A DNA stretch of 64,000 nt from Halopseudomonas xinjiangensis (lineage in GTDB: Bacteria > Pseudomonadota > Gammaproteobacteria > Pseudomonadales > Pseudomonadaceae): contig DRFO01000024.1 of NCBI GenBank assembly GCA_011050525.1, positions 1 through 64,000 on the forward strand, given 5' to 3'. Position numbers and translations under genes: made by a program. Positions 35,015-48,394 of this stretch are shown here, in pieces (position 1 is the stretch's first letter; every line of letters begins with the position of its first letter). A model generated the notes under the pieces. The model saw only the letters and a list, made by a program, of their open reading frames with translations, was not told where the DNA came from and made no database searches.

Positions 35015-35042
35015 CCACCTGCCAGCTGCAGCTGGCAGGTGG
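35015..35042. repeat. perfect 28-base palindrome
   Basis: Two 14-base arms (CCACCTGCCAGCTG and its exact complement) abut without spacer between the convergent permease and hemE genes. It can fold into a strong hairpin at the end of hemE, but no T run follows. It may work as a bidirectional terminator or be a REP-like element. Confidence 0.5.
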
Positions 35043-35053
35043 TTCAAACCCGA

Positions 35054-36133
35054 TCAGCCAATGGCAGATGGATCATGATAGATCGCTGACAACTCATGCA
35101 CGGCTTCGATAAACGCCCCGGCATGTGCAGGGTCCACCTCAGGGGTGATGCCATGACCCAGGTTGAAAACGTGCCCGTTGCCCTTGCCATAACTGGCCAG
35201 GATGCGCGCTACTTCCGCCCGGATGGCCTCAGGTTTTGCGTAAAGTACGGTGGGATCCATGTTGCCCTGGAGCGCCACCTTAGAGCCTACCCGCGAGCGC
35301 GCAACACCCATGTCCATGGTCCAGTCCAGTCCAAGCGCGTCGGCTCCGGTATCGGCAATGCTCTCCAGCCACAGTCCGCCGTTCTTGGTGAACAGGATCA
35401 CCGGCACCTTGCGCCCGTCGTTTTCGCGGATCAGACCTGAAACGATTTTGCGCATATAGGCCAGGGAAAATTTCTGATAGGCGTCAGCCGACAGGTTGCC
35501 CCCCCAGGTGTCGAAAATCTGTACAGCCTGGGCCCCGGCCATGATTTGACCGTTCAGATAGGAGATGACCGAGTCCGCCAGTTTATCGAGCAGCAAATGC
35601 ATGGCTTCCGGCTGGTCGTAGAGCATGGCTTTGGTCTTGCGAAAATCCTTCGAGGAACCGCCTTCGACCATGTAGGTCGCAAGCGTCCAGGGGCTGCCGG
35701 AAAAGCCTATCAGCGGAACGCGGCCATTGAGTTCGCGACGTATCGTGCGGACCGCATTCATTACGTAACCCAGGTCCTGTTCAGGATCCGGGACATTCAA
35801 CGCTTCGATGTCGGCTGCAGTGTCTATGCGCTTGCGAAAGCGTGGGCCTTCACCCGCCTCGAAATACAGCCCCAGACCCATGGCGTCTGGAATCGTGAGG
35901 ATATCCGAGAACAGGATAGCCGCGTCCAGTGGAAAACGTTCCAGCGGCTGCAAGGTTACTTCACAGGCCATCTCCGGATTGGTACACAGCCCCATGAAAT
36001 CACCCGCCCGGGTGCGCGCCTCACGGTATTCCGGCAGGTAACGCCCGGCCTGTCGCATCATCCAGACCGGAGTGACATCGACGGGTTGGCGCATCAGCGC
36101 ACGCAGGAAGCGGTCGTTTTTCAGTTCTGACAT
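35054..36133 (-). CDS. hemE: uroporphyrinogen decarboxylase
   Basis: 359 residues from ATG 36133; five extra residues are possible. The N-terminal family signature is [14 protein letters not shown] (about 24-37), and [14 protein letters not shown] (near 145) is the second. It decarboxylates uroporphyrinogen III to coproporphyrinogen III in the cytosol, an essential haem step. It follows gltD on the same strand after a terminator, the order I recall in P. aeruginosa. Confidence 0.96.
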   Translation of the reverse strand: MSELKNDRFLRALMRQPVDVTPVWMMRQAGRYLPEYREARTRAGDFMGLCTNPEMACEVTLQPLERFPLDAAILFSDILTIPDAMGLGLYFEAGEGPRFRKRIDTAADIEALNVPDPEQDLGYVMNAVRTIRRELNGRVPLIGFSGSPWTLATYMVEGGSSKDFRKTKAMLYDQPEAMHLLLDKLADSVISYLNGQIMAGAQAVQIFDTWGGNLSADAYQKFSLAYMRKIVSGLIRENDGRKVPVILFTKNGGLWLESIADTGADALGLDWTMDMGVARSRVGSKVALQGNMDPTVLYAKPEAIRAEVARILASYGKGNGHVFNLGHGITPEVDPAHAGAFIEAVHELSAIYHDPSAIG

Positions 36134-36228
36134 AGGATTGGCATCCAATAGCGGGATCAGCGGCCATTGTACCGATAAAACCGGCCGAAGATCAGGCTTG
36201 GATCACTGGCTCCACAGCACCATGAAGA

Positions 36229-36249
36229 AAGGCGCCACTCGGGCGCCTT
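36229..36249 (-). terminator. terminator downstream of gltD
   Basis: AAGGCGCC and GGCGCCTT pair around a five-base loop, with TTTCTTC following on the minus strand, 19 bases past the gltD stop. Confidence 0.65.
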
Positions 36250-36267
36250 CTTTCGTTGCAGGTCAGC

Positions 36268-37710
<1,443 letters not shown>

Positions 37711-37751
37711 TCAGCCCAGGGCCAGCGCTGCCGAATTTCTGTCGCAGGCGA

Positions 37752-40700
37752 TTACTGCGGGTTTGCCAAGGTGGTGGTCAGCAAGGCGCGCAAACTTGCC
37801 GCCTTGGGTTTGACCAGCCAGAAACGACGAATGTAATTGTCGAGGTTGTCCAGCACCTCAGCACCCCACGCGCTATCGGTCTCACTGACATATTCTGTCA
37901 ACACTTGAGTCAGGTGACTGCGATAGGCTTCCATCGACTCGCTGCTGATCCGGTGCAACTCGACCAGTTCATGGTTCAGCCTGTCGAAAAAGCCATTATC
38001 CTGATCCAGTACATAGGCGAAACCACCGGTCATGCCCGCGCCAAAATTGTGGCCGGTCGGGCCCAGCACGCATACCATCCCGCCAGTCATATACTCGCAG
38101 CAGTGGTCACCCGCGCCTTCTATAACGGCGTGGCAACCGGAGTTGCGCACGGCAAAGCGTTCGCCAGCGATACCCGCTGCGAACAGCTTGCCGCCCGTTG
38201 CACCATACAGACAGGTGTTGCCGATGATCGAGGTGTCCTCCGAGCGGAACGGGCTGCCTTTAGGCGACACGATCACCAGCTTGCCCGCAGTCATCCCCTT
38301 GCCCACGTAATCGTTGGCGTCCCCTTCCAGGTACATGTGCAGTCCACCAGCGTTCCAGACGCCGAAGCTCTGGCCAGCGGTACCCTTGAAGCGGAACGTA
38401 ACAGGCGCCTTGATCATCCCCAGGTTGCCGTGAACCTTGGCGATTTCGCCCGAGACACGCGCGCCGATCGATCGGTCGCAGTTGGTCAGTCTCATTTCGA
38501 ACTCGCCACCGGTCAGCCCGTCGATACAGGGCCGGGCCATACTGACCATCTTCTCGGCGGTAAGGCCTTTGTCGAATGGCGCGTTGCGCGGCGTTTCACA
38601 ATACTGCGGCTTATCGGCTGGCACATCGTCGCTGTACAACAGCGGACGGAGGTCCAGGTTCTGCTGTTTGCTGGTGTTGCCTGGCAGTATTTCCAAAAGG
38701 TCAGTGCGACCAATCAGATCCTGAAGGCGGCTTACGCCCAGCCTTGCCATCCACTCGCGGGTTTCGGTAGCGACATAGGTGAAGAAATTCATCACCATCT
38801 CTACGGTCCCGATGTAATGGTTGTCACGCAGATGCTTGTTCTGCGTGGCCACGCCCGTCGCACAGTTGTTCAGGTGACAGATGCGCAGGTATTTACAGCC
38901 CAGTGCGATCATCGGCGCGGTTCCGAAACCGAAGCTTTCGGCGCCGAGAATCGCTGCCTTGATCACGTCCAGCCCAGTCTTCAAGCCACCGTCGGTCTGT
39001 ACCCTGACCTTGCCGCGCAGGTCATTGCCGCGCAGCGTCTGGTGCGCTTCGGACAGGCCAAGCTCCCAGGGAGAGCCGGCATAACGGATAGAGGTAAGCG
39101 GCGAAGCGCCCGTACCGCCATCGTAGCCCGAGATGGTAATAAGGTCGGCGTAGGCCTTGGCTACACCCGCGGCAATGGTCCCCACACCCGGTTCGGACAC
39201 CAGCTTGACTGATACCAGCGCCGCCGGATTGACCTGTTTAAGGTCGAAAATCAGCTGCGCGAGATCTTCAATCGAATAGATATCGTGGTGTGGGGGCGGC
39301 GAAATCAAGGTTACGCCTGGCACTGCATAGCGCAGCCGGGCAATCAGTTCATTGACCTTGCCCCCAGGCAACTGCCCACCTTCGCCAGGCTTGGCGCCCT
39401 GGGCAACCTTGATCTGCAACACTTCAGCATTGACCAGATACTCAGGCGTCACACCGAAGCGACCCGAAGCGATCTGCTTGATTTTCGAACTGCGTTCGGT
39501 CCTGTACCGAGCAGGATCCTCGCCACCTTCACCCGAGTTGGAGCGCGCGCCCAGGCGATTCATCGCCTCGGCAATCGCTTCGTGCGCCTCGGGCGACAGG
39601 GCTCCAAGGGAGATGCCAGCCGAATCGAATCGCTTGAACAGCATTTCCAGGGGCTCGACCTGATCCAGAGGAATCGGCGTCTGGTCTTCCCTGAGTTTGA
39701 GCAGATCCCGCAGCGACGCCACCGGACGGTTGTTTACCAGCGCAGCGTATTCCAGGTACTTATCGTAACTGTCACCCTGCACCGCATCCTGCAACGAACG
39801 CACTACGTCCGGATTGTATGCATGGTACTCGCCACCAAAAACGAACTTCAGCAAGCCACCTTGCTGAATCGACTTGCGTGGATTCCAGGCTTCCTTGGCG
39901 AGCAATGCCTGCTCTGCCTGCAGATCACTGAAGCGCGCGCCTTGAATCCGGCTTGCTACGCCCTTGAAGCAGACATCAACTATTTCATCAGCCAGACCCA
40001 CCGCTTCGAACAGCTGAGCGCCGCGGTATGACACCACCGTCGAGATCCCCATTTTCGAGAGAATCTTCATCAGGCCCTTGGAAATGCCTTTGCGGTAGCT
40101 TTTGAAGACCTCGAACAGGTCACCAATAACCTCTCCAGTGCGGATAAGGTCACCCAACACTTCATAGGCGAGGTAAGGATAAACCGCGCTGGCACCAAAA
40201 CCGATCAATACAGCGTAGTGATGCGGGTCACGGGCGGTTGCCGTTTCGACCAGAATGTTGCAGTCACAGCGCAAACCCTGGGCAATCAGGTGATGATGCA
40301 CCGCACCTACTGCCAAGGCAGCGTGTACCGGCAACATGCCTTCGCGGACATTGCGGTCGCTCAATACCAGCAGCGTTTTGCCTTCCCTGACGGCCGCTTC
40401 AGCCTGACGCGCAATCGCGGCAACGGCTTCGCTCAAAGGAACGGACTCGGCAGCGTTCAGATCAATGAACTGATGCGCAAAACCGGGGCGATCCATCGTC
40501 ATCAGGGTGCGCCATTTGGCCGGCGAGACGATAGGGGTACTCAGTATCGCGCGGTTGGCATGGTCAGCGGTTTCCTCAAATACGTTACGCTCGGCACCCA
40601 GGCAGGTTTCCAGAGACATCACGATGGATTCGCGCAACGGATCAATTGCCGGGTTGGTTACCTGGGCAAACTGCTGACGGAAATAGTCATAGACCGAACG

Positions 40701-42200
40701 AACGCGCCCGGACAGCACTGCCATGGGGGTATCGTCACCCATTGAGCCCACCGCTTCCTGGCCATTTTCCGCCAGCGGGCGCAGCACCTGATCACGCTCT
40801 TCAAAGGTCACCTGGAACATCTTCATATACTGCTTGAGACGTTCCGGCTCCATGAATTCCGAGCCGTGATCACGGTCATCCAGTGTTGCCTGAATGCGCA
40901 GTGCCTTTTCCTTCAGCCACTTACGGTAAGGATGGCGGGATTTCAGGCGACCCTCGACGTCTGCGGTGTGCAGGACCTCGCCGGTTTGTGTATCGACGGC
41001 AAGAATTTGTCCAGGACCCACGCGCCCTTTGCTTATCACATCTTCTGGCTGGTAATCCCAAACGCCTATTTCCGACGCGAGGGTGATATAGCCATTCTTG
41101 GTGACAACGTAGCGCGCCGGACGCAGGCCGTTACGGTCGAGCAGACAGACCGCGTAACGCCCTTCGGTGAGAACGATGCCCGCAGGACCGTCCCATGCTT
41201 CCATGTGCATGGAATTGAACTCATAAAAGGCGCGCAGGTCTGCATCGATGGTTTCAACATTTTGCCAGGCAGGCGGCACGACCATACGAATGGCGCGAAA
41301 CAGATCCATACCACCGGTAATCAACAACTCCAGCATGTTGTCCATGCTGGAAGAGTCTGAGCCGGTCACGTTTACCAATGGTGCCAGACTGTCGAGGTCA
41401 GGTAGCAGATCATTGGTGAACTTGTTGCGACGTGCGTGCGCCCAGTTTCGATTGGCTGTGATCGTGTTGATTTCGCCATTATGGGCGATCAGCCGGAAGG
41501 GTTGCGCAAGCGGCCACTTAGGCAGCGTATTGGTGGAAAACCGCTGATGAAAAACGCTGATGGCAGTTTCCATCCGGCTGTCGCTCAGCTCGGGATAAAA
41601 TCTGTCCAGGTCCGCCGGCATCATCAGGCCTTTATAGGATATGACCTTGTGCGACAGGCTGCAGACGTAGAAATCCGAATCACCGTGCATGGCGATTTCT
41701 GCCTTGCGGCGGGCATAGAACAGTTTGGTTCCAAACTGCTGATCATCCAGACCCTCACCAGAAATGAACACCTGTTCAATGCGCGGCATCGAACTCAGCG
41801 CGAGCGGACCGAGGACGCTTTCATCCACCGGCACCGGCCGCCAGCCCAGGGCATTGAGACCTTGATCTGCAAAGGCGTCGGCAAAGGCCTGCTTTGCCGC
41901 ATTGGTGGCGGCGTCAGTAGCGCCCATGAAAACCATGCCAACGGCATACTGTTCCGGAAGACTGACCGAAAGCGCTTCCTGTGCCACCGCGCGCAAAAAC
42001 TGGTCCGGCTTTTGAATAAGCAAACCACAGCCGTCACCCGTTTTGCCATCCGCATTGATGCCGCCACGGTGCGTCATGCAGGTTAGCGCTTCGATGGCCG
42101 TCTTTAGCAGGTGATGACTGGGTTGGCCCTCCATATGGGCGATCAAGCCAAAGCCGCAGTTATCCTTGAACTGATCAGGCTGATATAGACCTGCTTTCAT
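37752..42200 (-). CDS. gltB: glutamate synthase large subunit
   Basis: About 1482 residues from ATG 42200, chosen over an ATG two codons earlier because the family protein begins MKAGLY (recalled). The catalytic cysteine of the glutaminase domain is in [10 protein letters not shown] (Cys15), so about 14 residues should be removed as propeptide. A central domain and the FMN-binding synthase barrel follow, with the 3Fe-4S cysteines in [15 protein letters not shown]. The C-terminal beta-helix has GGRLF/GGMV-type repeats. It makes glutamate from glutamine and 2-oxoglutarate. Confidence 0.97.
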   Translation of the reverse strand: MKAGLYQPDQFKDNCGFGLIAHMEGQPSHHLLKTAIEALTCMTHRGGINADGKTGDGCGLLIQKPDQFLRAVAQEALSVSLPEQYAVGMVFMGATDAATNAAKQAFADAFADQGLNALGWRPVPVDESVLGPLALSSMPRIEQVFISGEGLDDQQFGTKLFYARRKAEIAMHGDSDFYVCSLSHKVISYKGLMMPADLDRFYPELSDSRMETAISVFHQRFSTNTLPKWPLAQPFRLIAHNGEINTITANRNWAHARRNKFTNDLLPDLDSLAPLVNVTGSDSSSMDNMLELLITGGMDLFRAIRMVVPPAWQNVETIDADLRAFYEFNSMHMEAWDGPAGIVLTEGRYAVCLLDRNGLRPARYVVTKNGYITLASEIGVWDYQPEDVISKGRVGPGQILAVDTQTGEVLHTADVEGRLKSRHPYRKWLKEKALRIQATLDDRDHGSEFMEPERLKQYMKMFQVTFEERDQVLRPLAENGQEAVGSMGDDTPMAVLSGRVRSVYDYFRQQFAQVTNPAIDPLRESIVMSLETCLGAERNVFEETADHANRAILSTPIVSPAKWRTLMTMDRPGFAHQFIDLNAAESVPLSEAVAAIARQAEAAVREGKTLLVLSDRNVREGMLPVHAALAVGAVHHHLIAQGLRCDCNILVETATARDPHHYAVLIGFGASAVYPYLAYEVLGDLIRTGEVIGDLFEVFKSYRKGISKGLMKILSKMGISTVVSYRGAQLFEAVGLADEIVDVCFKGVASRIQGARFSDLQAEQALLAKEAWNPRKSIQQGGLLKFVFGGEYHAYNPDVVRSLQDAVQGDSYDKYLEYAALVNNRPVASLRDLLKLREDQTPIPLDQVEPLEMLFKRFDSAGISLGALSPEAHEAIAEAMNRLGARSNSGEGGEDPARYRTERSSKIKQIASGRFGVTPEYLVNAEVLQIKVAQGAKPGEGGQLPGGKVNELIARLRYAVPGVTLISPPPHHDIYSIEDLAQLIFDLKQVNPAALVSVKLVSEPGVGTIAAGVAKAYADLITISGYDGGTGASPLTSIRYAGSPWELGLSEAHQTLRGNDLRGKVRVQTDGGLKTGLDVIKAAILGAESFGFGTAPMIALGCKYLRICHLNNCATGVATQNKHLRDNHYIGTVEMVMNFFTYVATETREWMARLGVSRLQDLIGRTDLLEILPGNTSKQQNLDLRPLLYSDDVPADKPQYCETPRNAPFDKGLTAEKMVSMARPCIDGLTGGEFEMRLTNCDRSIGARVSGEIAKVHGNLGMIKAPVTFRFKGTAGQSFGVWNAGGLHMYLEGDANDYVGKGMTAGKLVIVSPKGSPFRSEDTSIIGNTCLYGATGGKLFAAGIAGERFAVRNSGCHAVIEGAGDHCCEYMTGGMVCVLGPTGHNFGAGMTGGFAYVLDQDNGFFDRLNHELVELHRISSESMEAYRSHLTQVLTEYVSETDSAWGAEVLDNLDNYIRRFWLVKPKAASLRALLTTTLANPQ

Positions 42201-42438
42201 AGGCATACTCTCAAAAAGCTATTGAATTCAGACGCTTACAAGAATCAAACAAGAATTGATCTGGCTCGGCGCCGGACAAAAGGGGAGTAATTGTACACAG
42301 CGGCTTGCGCCGCCACAATTTATTTTCGGGCGAACGTGCCGCAAAAGCATATCCAAATGTCGTAAATCAGAAAGCTTTTGTGGGCAGTAGTTAGTGAGGC
42401 TGGCTTGATTTGCCTAAGCCAGCCTTGCAAGTCCGCTA

Positions 42439-43944
42439 TTATGGCAAAGACTGCTGGATGCTGGCCATAGTTCTGGGCCAGGGGTTTTGATTACGCAGCG
42501 CATCGGGCAGTCGCGTTACACCCGCCTGTGCCTGCTCTCGACTTGAATAGGCGCCTTGAGTTACCACGAACCAGGGCTTGCCTTCGTGGCGAGTCTCGAA
42601 ATATCCCAGCTCGGCAATCCCCGATTGCCTACTGATAAAATCCAGCGCCGCCTGTCTGGATCGGGTACCCAGCAGCTGTAATGCATATTCATCTGCCGGA
42701 CGCTGTCGATACCAGTCGGTAGCGTGAAAACCTTGTTGCGTATCGATTGCCGGCGGGCTGGGGCGAACAGGAGCAGGCTCTTGAGTCGCCGAAGCGCTGG
42801 CCTGCGCCGGGACTACAACAGGCTCGGGAGCTGGCGGGGCCTCCTCAGCCGCCGGAACCGTTGTCGCTACAGGTGCAGGAATCTGCTCTACCGGTAACGG
42901 GTTATCCTGGGGAAGCTCAATATCCTCCGGAACCTCAGACCCTGCCTCCACGATATTCAGACCATCAGGGGCCGCGGAAGGAGCGTCGGAGCTTGCGTCC
43001 AGTCGCTCGGTGACATCAATCTCCACCACGGGGTCAGGTAACTGCAAAACCGTACGGGCAGGCTCGTCAGGTCGGTCGCCCATCATCCAGGCAGCCCCAA
43101 CACCGATCGCCACCAGCACCACAGCCACAACCGATCGCAAGGGGAAAGACGAGCCGCTGCGCGTCGACACTGGCGCCTGCTCATCCATATCGGCAAGCAT
43201 GGTTTCTTTGCCTTCCTCATTGATAAGCCCCGGCCAGCCGCCGCTACGCTGGTGGATATGGAAGACCTGCGCGTCACTTAACAGCTCGATCCCCTGGCCA
43301 GCGGCTTCCAGACGCTGCGCCAGATAATCGCGTGTCTCTTCCAGAGTATAGGGTTGCAACTCGATCAGATGCAGCCATTCTGCGTGGTCCGGGACAATGA
43401 TTGCGTCAAGTGCAGGACGTATCGACTCTTCGGCAAAGAGGAAGATCTTCGGCGAAGACTTACCCCCCGCGAGACTCAGCTCCGCCAGATTCTTTACCGA
43501 TTGCGGGGCCAACAGCTGCGCGTCGTCAATGACTATATAGACCTGCATACCGGTCTGATGCAGCTGTTCGGCGCGTTCCACAATGCCTTCGTCCGTACGG
43601 GCCGCACCTATCGCCTGGGCAACAAAACTGGTAAGCGCTGCTGGCGAACCCACCTCCCTGGCAGAGGTTACGATACATTGCACGCTGTCCTTGTTGGTAC
43701 TGGCTACCAGCGCCTGACGGAGAAGGCTCTTGCCGCTTCCCAGCGGACCCAGCACTACCGCCAGCTGAGTTGAGAAGCGCGCCAGATGATGCAACTGAGC
43801 CAGGACTGTCTTGCGTTGGGGCGTAAAAAACTTGAAGCCGGGGGTACGTGGCAAAAACGGATCATGGCTCAACTGGTAGTAATCGAGCAGTTCATTTTCG
43901 CTATCGTCGGCAGCCGTCATGTTCAAGTCCCGTTCTGCTTTCAT
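42439..43944 (-). CDS. damX: DamX-like AAA/SPOR-domain cell-division protein
   Basis: 501 residues. An N-terminal AAA-type ATPase module has Walker A GPLGSGKS (66-73) and IVIDDAQ as Walker B (about 137-143). One membrane helix lies at about 271-289, then a Pro/Ala-rich linker and a C-terminal SPOR domain from about 420 ([17 protein letters not shown]). SPOR domains bind denuded peptidoglycan at the septum. It is coupled to aroB by an ATGA overlap, as in other gammaproteobacteria. The symbol is used by analogy; the E. coli protein lacks an obvious full ATPase site. Confidence 0.85.
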   Translation of the reverse strand: MKAERDLNMTAADDSENELLDYYQLSHDPFLPRTPGFKFFTPQRKTVLAQLHHLARFSTQLAVVLGPLGSGKSLLRQALVASTNKDSVQCIVTSAREVGSPAALTSFVAQAIGAARTDEGIVERAEQLHQTGMQVYIVIDDAQLLAPQSVKNLAELSLAGGKSSPKIFLFAEESIRPALDAIIVPDHAEWLHLIELQPYTLEETRDYLAQRLEAAGQGIELLSDAQVFHIHQRSGGWPGLINEEGKETMLADMDEQAPVSTRSGSSFPLRSVVAVVLVAIGVGAAWMMGDRPDEPARTVLQLPDPVVEIDVTERLDASSDAPSAAPDGLNIVEAGSEVPEDIELPQDNPLPVEQIPAPVATTVPAAEEAPPAPEPVVVPAQASASATQEPAPVRPSPPAIDTQQGFHATDWYRQRPADEYALQLLGTRSRQAALDFISRQSGIAELGYFETRHEGKPWFVVTQGAYSSREQAQAGVTRLPDALRNQNPWPRTMASIQQSLP

Positions 43945-45020
43945 GAATATTCTTTCCGTAACGTTGCATCCAATGCGGCGGCGGTGAAATCTGCCGTAAC
44001 CGTTGCTTCTCCCAACTGACGGAGCAGCACCAACCGCAATTGGCCGTCCAGCACTTTCTTGTCAACCGCCATCAGCCGGATAAAATCCTCTGAGGTCATA
44101 TCGGTTGGAGGCCTGGTTGGCAGGCCTGCCGACTCGACTATAGCCACACCTCGCTGGCAATCCGAATCGGATAGCCAGCCCAGATGCCGGGACATTTCCA
44201 GCGCCATCACCATACCTGCACCCACCGCTTCGCCATGCAGCCACTGACCATAACCCTGGTGCGCCTCAATGGCGTGCCCGAAGGTGTGGCCCAGATTGAG
44301 AATCGCCCTGAGGCCTCCCTCCCGCTCATCCACCGCAACCACTTCAGCCTTGATTGCACAGGACCGAGCGATCGCTTCGGTAATCGCTCCGGGCTCCAGG
44401 GCCCGCAGTGCCGGCATATTGAGTTCCAGCCAATCCAGAAAAGCTATGTCGCGGATCAGCCCATACTTGATGATCTCGGCCAGACCTGCGCTTATTTCCC
44501 GATCAGGCAATGTTCCAAGGCTCTGGGTGTCAATCAGCACGGCCTTGGGCTGATAGAACGCCCCGATCATATTTTTCCCTGCCGGGTGATTTATCCCCGT
44601 CTTGCCTCCGACCGAGGAGTCAACCTGGGAAAGCAACGTTGTGGGTATCTGGATAAAGTCGACCCCACGTTGATAGCAAGCCGCAGCAAATCCGGTCATA
44701 TCGCCTATCACACCACCGCCGAGGGCAATAAGCGTGGTTCCTCGGTCATGCCGGCGTGCCAGCAACGCATCGAAAATCTGTTGCAGGGTCGCCCAATTCT
44801 TGTATGCCTCACCTGTTGGAAGGACCACATGGTCGACCTTGTAGCCATCCAGCGTATGGCGCAGCCGCTCCAGATAAAGTGGGGCGACTGTATCGTCAGT
44901 TACAACACACACCTGCTTGCCCGTTATGTAAGGAACCAGCAAGTCAGAACGGCCCAGAAGACCCTGGCCAATGAAAATCGGATAGCTGCGATCAGCGAGT
45001 TCAACTGTCAGTCGATGCAT
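43941..45020 (-). CDS. aroB: 3-dehydroquinate synthase
   Basis: 359 residues with DHQ synthase signatures: [19 protein letters not shown] near 102-120, the NAD/metal region [15 protein letters not shown] near 140-154, and GHTFGHAIE (about 247-255) with zinc-binding histidines. It makes 3-dehydroquinate from DAHP, step two of the shikimate pathway. Next to aroK upstream and damX downstream. Confidence 0.97.
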   Translation of the reverse strand: MHRLTVELADRSYPIFIGQGLLGRSDLLVPYITGKQVCVVTDDTVAPLYLERLRHTLDGYKVDHVVLPTGEAYKNWATLQQIFDALLARRHDRGTTLIALGGGVIGDMTGFAAACYQRGVDFIQIPTTLLSQVDSSVGGKTGINHPAGKNMIGAFYQPKAVLIDTQSLGTLPDREISAGLAEIIKYGLIRDIAFLDWLELNMPALRALEPGAITEAIARSCAIKAEVVAVDEREGGLRAILNLGHTFGHAIEAHQGYGQWLHGEAVGAGMVMALEMSRHLGWLSDSDCQRGVAIVESAGLPTRPPTDMTSEDFIRLMAVDKKVLDGQLRLVLLRQLGEATVTADFTAAALDATLRKEYS

Positions 45021-45105
45021 GGAACCTCTCCCCTGTAACCTCGCAAGGATACATCAGACATGTATTCGCTGCGCGGATGCAAAGGCTTCTTGGCTGGAGT
45101 AACGT

Positions 45106-45621
45106 TTATTCGGAACCTTGCTGGAGGCGCGCCACGATTGTGTTCACCACAATCTTGGGGCCCCGCTGGTCCGTATCGATAACCAGGTCGGCAATGTCTT
45201 TGTAAAGCGGATCACGCCTGGCCATCAAGTCGCGCAATACTTTTTCGGGATCAGGCGTTTGCAGCAGGGGACGCTGCCGGTCCTTGGCGGTACGTTGCAG
45301 TTGCTGCTCGACACTGGTACGCAGATACACTACCAGGCCACCGCTGGCCAGTGCTTTGCGATTAGGTTCGCGAATAACCACGCCGCCCCCGGTCGCCAAA
45401 ACGATGCCCTGCTCCTGTACCAGCTCAGCGATCATTGCTTGTTCACGCTCGCGAAATCCTTCCTCACCTTCGACATCAAAGATCCAGGGAATATCAGCCC
45501 CGGTTCTCGCTTCGATCTCCCGGTCCGAGTCCTTGAAAGGGTATCTCAGCTCTTTGGCGAGCATTCGCCCGATGGTGCTCTTACCAGCTCCCATCGGGCC
45601 TATCAGAAAGACGTTACGCAA
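45106..45621 (-). CDS. aroK: shikimate kinase I
   Basis: 171 residues. Walker A is GPMGAGKST (8-16); the shikimate-binding region includes [11 protein letters not shown] (about 32-42) and GGGVV near 79-83. It phosphorylates shikimate. It starts five bases after pilQ, so it is probably co-transcribed with the pil genes. Confidence 0.96.
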   Translation of the reverse strand: MRNVFLIGPMGAGKSTIGRMLAKELRYPFKDSDREIEARTGADIPWIFDVEGEEGFREREQAMIAELVQEQGIVLATGGGVVIREPNRKALASGGLVVYLRTSVEQQLQRTAKDRQRPLLQTPDPEKVLRDLMARRDPLYKDIADLVIDTDQRGPKIVVNTIVARLQQGSE

Positions 45622-45626
45622 TTAAA

Positions 45627-47843
45627 TTACCTGGCAACGGTAATGGCTCCGTTATTGATAATCCTTGGAGTAAGGAAGACCAGCAGTTCAGTCTTGCTCT
45701 CGGAGGTGATGTCCCGACGGAAAGCGCGACCGAGGATCGGCAGGTCACCGAGGAATGGTACTTTTTCCTGGGCCTGCTGTGTCTCGCTGGAGAACACGCC
45801 ACCGATAACAATGGTTTCACCATCAGCCACCAGGATCTTGGCATTCACTTCATTCTTGCGAATGGTGGGCACACCGTTGACCTCGTTGGTGAAGTCCGGC
45901 TCATCCTTGGTCACGATGACTTCCATGATCACCTGGTTGTCAGGTGTGATCTGGGGAGTAACCTCCAGGGACAATACCGCCTCGGCGAACGCAGTGGTTG
46001 TCGCGCCGCTGGAACTGGCTTCCTGATAAGGAATTTCCGAACCCTTGAGGATCTTCGCGGTTTCCTTGTCAGAGGTGACAACCTTGGGCTGGGAAATAAT
46101 TTCACCATTACCAGTGCTTTCCATCGCCGACAACTGCAGATCAAGCAGGGCATTGTTGGTGATAAAGCCAATGCCGATTCCCGATGTTGCACCCAGAACG
46201 CCCATGTCAACGAAAGGCGTATTCAAGGGGCGCTCAGGTATACCGATGAAACCCGCGGTGGTGCGTGAAGGTATGAAGTCTTCATCGCCCAGTTGGCCCC
46301 GCGCGCTTGGATCTTCCGCCACGCCAGTCTGACCGTCCTTGCCGAACGCGCTGAAGCGATTGCCCAGCCTCAGGTTGCCGCCCCAGCGAACACCCAGGGC
46401 CTTGTCGAAGCCCACACTCGCCTCGACGATCCGCGCCTCGATCATGACCTGACGAACAGGAATATCAAGCTGGGTAACGATGCGCCGCAGCTCATCGATC
46501 TTGTCCTGGGTTTCAAGCGCGATAATGCTGTTGGTGCGCTCATCTACCGTAATGGAACCCCGCTCCTGTCCACTCTCACCGGCGGTGACCGAGGCGAACA
46601 AGGCGGCAATGTCCGACGCCTTGGCATAGTTCACCTGGATCAGCTCGCGACGCAACGGGGCCAGTTCGGCTATCTGCTTCTGCGATTCCAGCTCCTGACG
46701 CTCACGAGCCGCAATCTCGTCGGCGGGCGCGACCAGCAGCACATTGCCAATCTTGCGCTTGTCCAGGCCTTTGGTTTTCAGCACCAGATCCAGCGCCTGA
46801 TCCCAGGGCACATTCTGTAGCCGCAACGTAATGCTGCCTTCCACAGTGTCACTTGCCACCAGATTGAGGTCAGTGAAATCGGCGATCAATTGCAGCACCG
46901 ACCGCACTTCAATGTCCTGGAAATTCAAGGAAAGTTTTTCCCCGGTATAGGCGAACGCATCAGCGCGGCGCTTTTCTGCCTCGGTGCGGCTCAACGGTTT
47001 GAAGCTGACTATCAGCCGATTGTCGGTCTGATAAACCAGATGCTCATAAAATCCCGTTGGCTCGATGTTCACGGTGGTGTCGCCACCGCTTGTGGTTGCA
47101 TTGACAAAGTTTACTGGCGTGGCGAAATCCTTCACGTCCAGACGAACGCGCAACTCATCAGGCAGACGTGTACCCGGAAAAGTCAGGCGAATTTTACCTG
47201 CCTGCTCCTGCACATCCACCGGGATGTTGGGATCGGAGAGGTCAACTATCACATTCCCTTCACCCTGCTCTCCGCGCTGGAAATCCAGGCCGCGGATCGA
47301 GCTGCCGGATGACGCGATGGACGTCGCGGCAACAGCAGGTTCGTCTGATGATCTCCAGCTCGCGCCTGATGCAGCCGTGGCGGCAGGGGCCGGTGTCGCG
47401 GAAGCCTGAGCACTGTATCCGGGCGCATTTTCGCTACCCACCATGACGTAAAGGTCATTTCCATCGATACGGGTACTGTAGGGGGTCAGGCTGGTCAGAT
47501 TGATGATCAGACGGGTCCGGTCCTTGGCTTCGACAACGGTCAGGCTGCGAGCGTTACCCAGCCCAAGTTCGCGAGTCCGTTCACCCAGCTTGTTCTTGAC
47601 ACCCGGCAGATCCAGCGCGATACGCGCTGGCTGATCAATGGTGTAACCTTTTGGTGCTGCCGTGACCGGCTCGTCAAAGGTCAATTTTAACTCGACACGT
47701 TCTCCTGGGAGGGACGCAACGTCAAGGTTTTGTAGGTCGGCCGCGAGGGCCAGCGGGCTGAGCAGCATAACGAAGGCTGCGAGCGAAAACTTCCTGGTTA
47801 GAGGCATTTGATTGCGTTCCACGCGTGACTGTTTGCAGTTCAT
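45627..47843 (-). CDS. pilQ: type IV pilus secretin
   Basis: 738 residues. The start at 47843 has GGGAGAG upstream; the signal peptide then has a long basic N-region and is cleaved about after AALA near residue 34. Two AMIN domains bind peptidoglycan in the N-terminal half. Secretin N-domains and the secretin barrel domain follow (VPFLGDLPILGRAFR near the C-terminus). It forms the outer-membrane pore through which the pilus passes. Twenty bases after pilP. Confidence 0.96.
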   Translation of the reverse strand: MNCKQSRVERNQMPLTRKFSLAAFVMLLSPLALAADLQNLDVASLPGERVELKLTFDEPVTAAPKGYTIDQPARIALDLPGVKNKLGERTRELGLGNARSLTVVEAKDRTRLIINLTSLTPYSTRIDGNDLYVMVGSENAPGYSAQASATPAPAATAASGASWRSSDEPAVAATSIASSGSSIRGLDFQRGEQGEGNVIVDLSDPNIPVDVQEQAGKIRLTFPGTRLPDELRVRLDVKDFATPVNFVNATTSGGDTTVNIEPTGFYEHLVYQTDNRLIVSFKPLSRTEAEKRRADAFAYTGEKLSLNFQDIEVRSVLQLIADFTDLNLVASDTVEGSITLRLQNVPWDQALDLVLKTKGLDKRKIGNVLLVAPADEIAARERQELESQKQIAELAPLRRELIQVNYAKASDIAALFASVTAGESGQERGSITVDERTNSIIALETQDKIDELRRIVTQLDIPVRQVMIEARIVEASVGFDKALGVRWGGNLRLGNRFSAFGKDGQTGVAEDPSARGQLGDEDFIPSRTTAGFIGIPERPLNTPFVDMGVLGATSGIGIGFITNNALLDLQLSAMESTGNGEIISQPKVVTSDKETAKILKGSEIPYQEASSSGATTTAFAEAVLSLEVTPQITPDNQVIMEVIVTKDEPDFTNEVNGVPTIRKNEVNAKILVADGETIVIGGVFSSETQQAQEKVPFLGDLPILGRAFRRDITSESKTELLVFLTPRIINNGAITVAR

Positions 47844-47863
47844 AGTATCTCTCCCTGGTTGAC

Positions 47864-48394
47864 CTATCCGCGCTCAGGCAAGCTGAGGGTACGCGGGCGC
47901 TCCAACCAACCCCCTTCACCGTCCGGCACAATTTCCACCACATCGAGACGACCTTCCTCGATACTGACAATACGGCCATGATTCCGGCCCAGATAATCCC
48001 CAATCTCGACTCGGTGCACACCGTCAGCGCCGCGAATCAGCGCCTGCATGCCGTCCTGGTTGCTCAATATGCCGACCATTTCGAACCCTTCGATATTGAA
48101 GCCTTCAAGAAACTGCCGGACCCTGTCTTCGTCTGGCTTGATATCCTGAGAGCCCTTCTGACGCTGAGTCAGATCGATCCGAACGGGCGGCTGGAAAGGA
48201 CTGCGCAACGACGTCGCGCTGTATGTAAATGCCTCATATGGCTTGAAACGAGGTAAAGGCTCGATAGTTCCAACCGGCCTTGCACGCGTCTCTTCAGTGA
48301 AGACTCTCAAGTCGTCGAAATCACCACCACAGCCTGTCAATAACGCCGAACCGACCAACACAAGCCCGGCAATCCCTTTATGCATTTTCATCAT
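47864..48394 (-). CDS. pilP: type IV pilus assembly lipoprotein PilP
   Basis: 176 residues with a lipobox LTGC (acceptor Cys about residue 22) and the C-terminal beta-domain (HRVEIGDYLGRNHGRIVSI). It links the inner-membrane PilN/PilO dimer to the secretin. It overlaps pilO by four bases. Confidence 0.95.
   Translation of the reverse strand: MMKMHKGIAGLVLVGSALLTGCGGDFDDLRVFTEETRARPVGTIEPLPRFKPYEAFTYSATSLRSPFQPPVRIDLTQRQKGSQDIKPDEDRVRQFLEGFNIEGFEMVGILSNQDGMQALIRGADGVHRVEIGDYLGRNHGRIVSIEEGRLDVVEIVPDGEGGWLERPRTLSLPERG

Noticed and set aside
42398..42424. GGCTGGCTT/AAGCCAGCC hairpin after damX as a Rho-independent terminator.
   Set aside because: The nine-base stem is perfect but no T run follows on the minus strand and the loop is long. 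It may be a structural element only.
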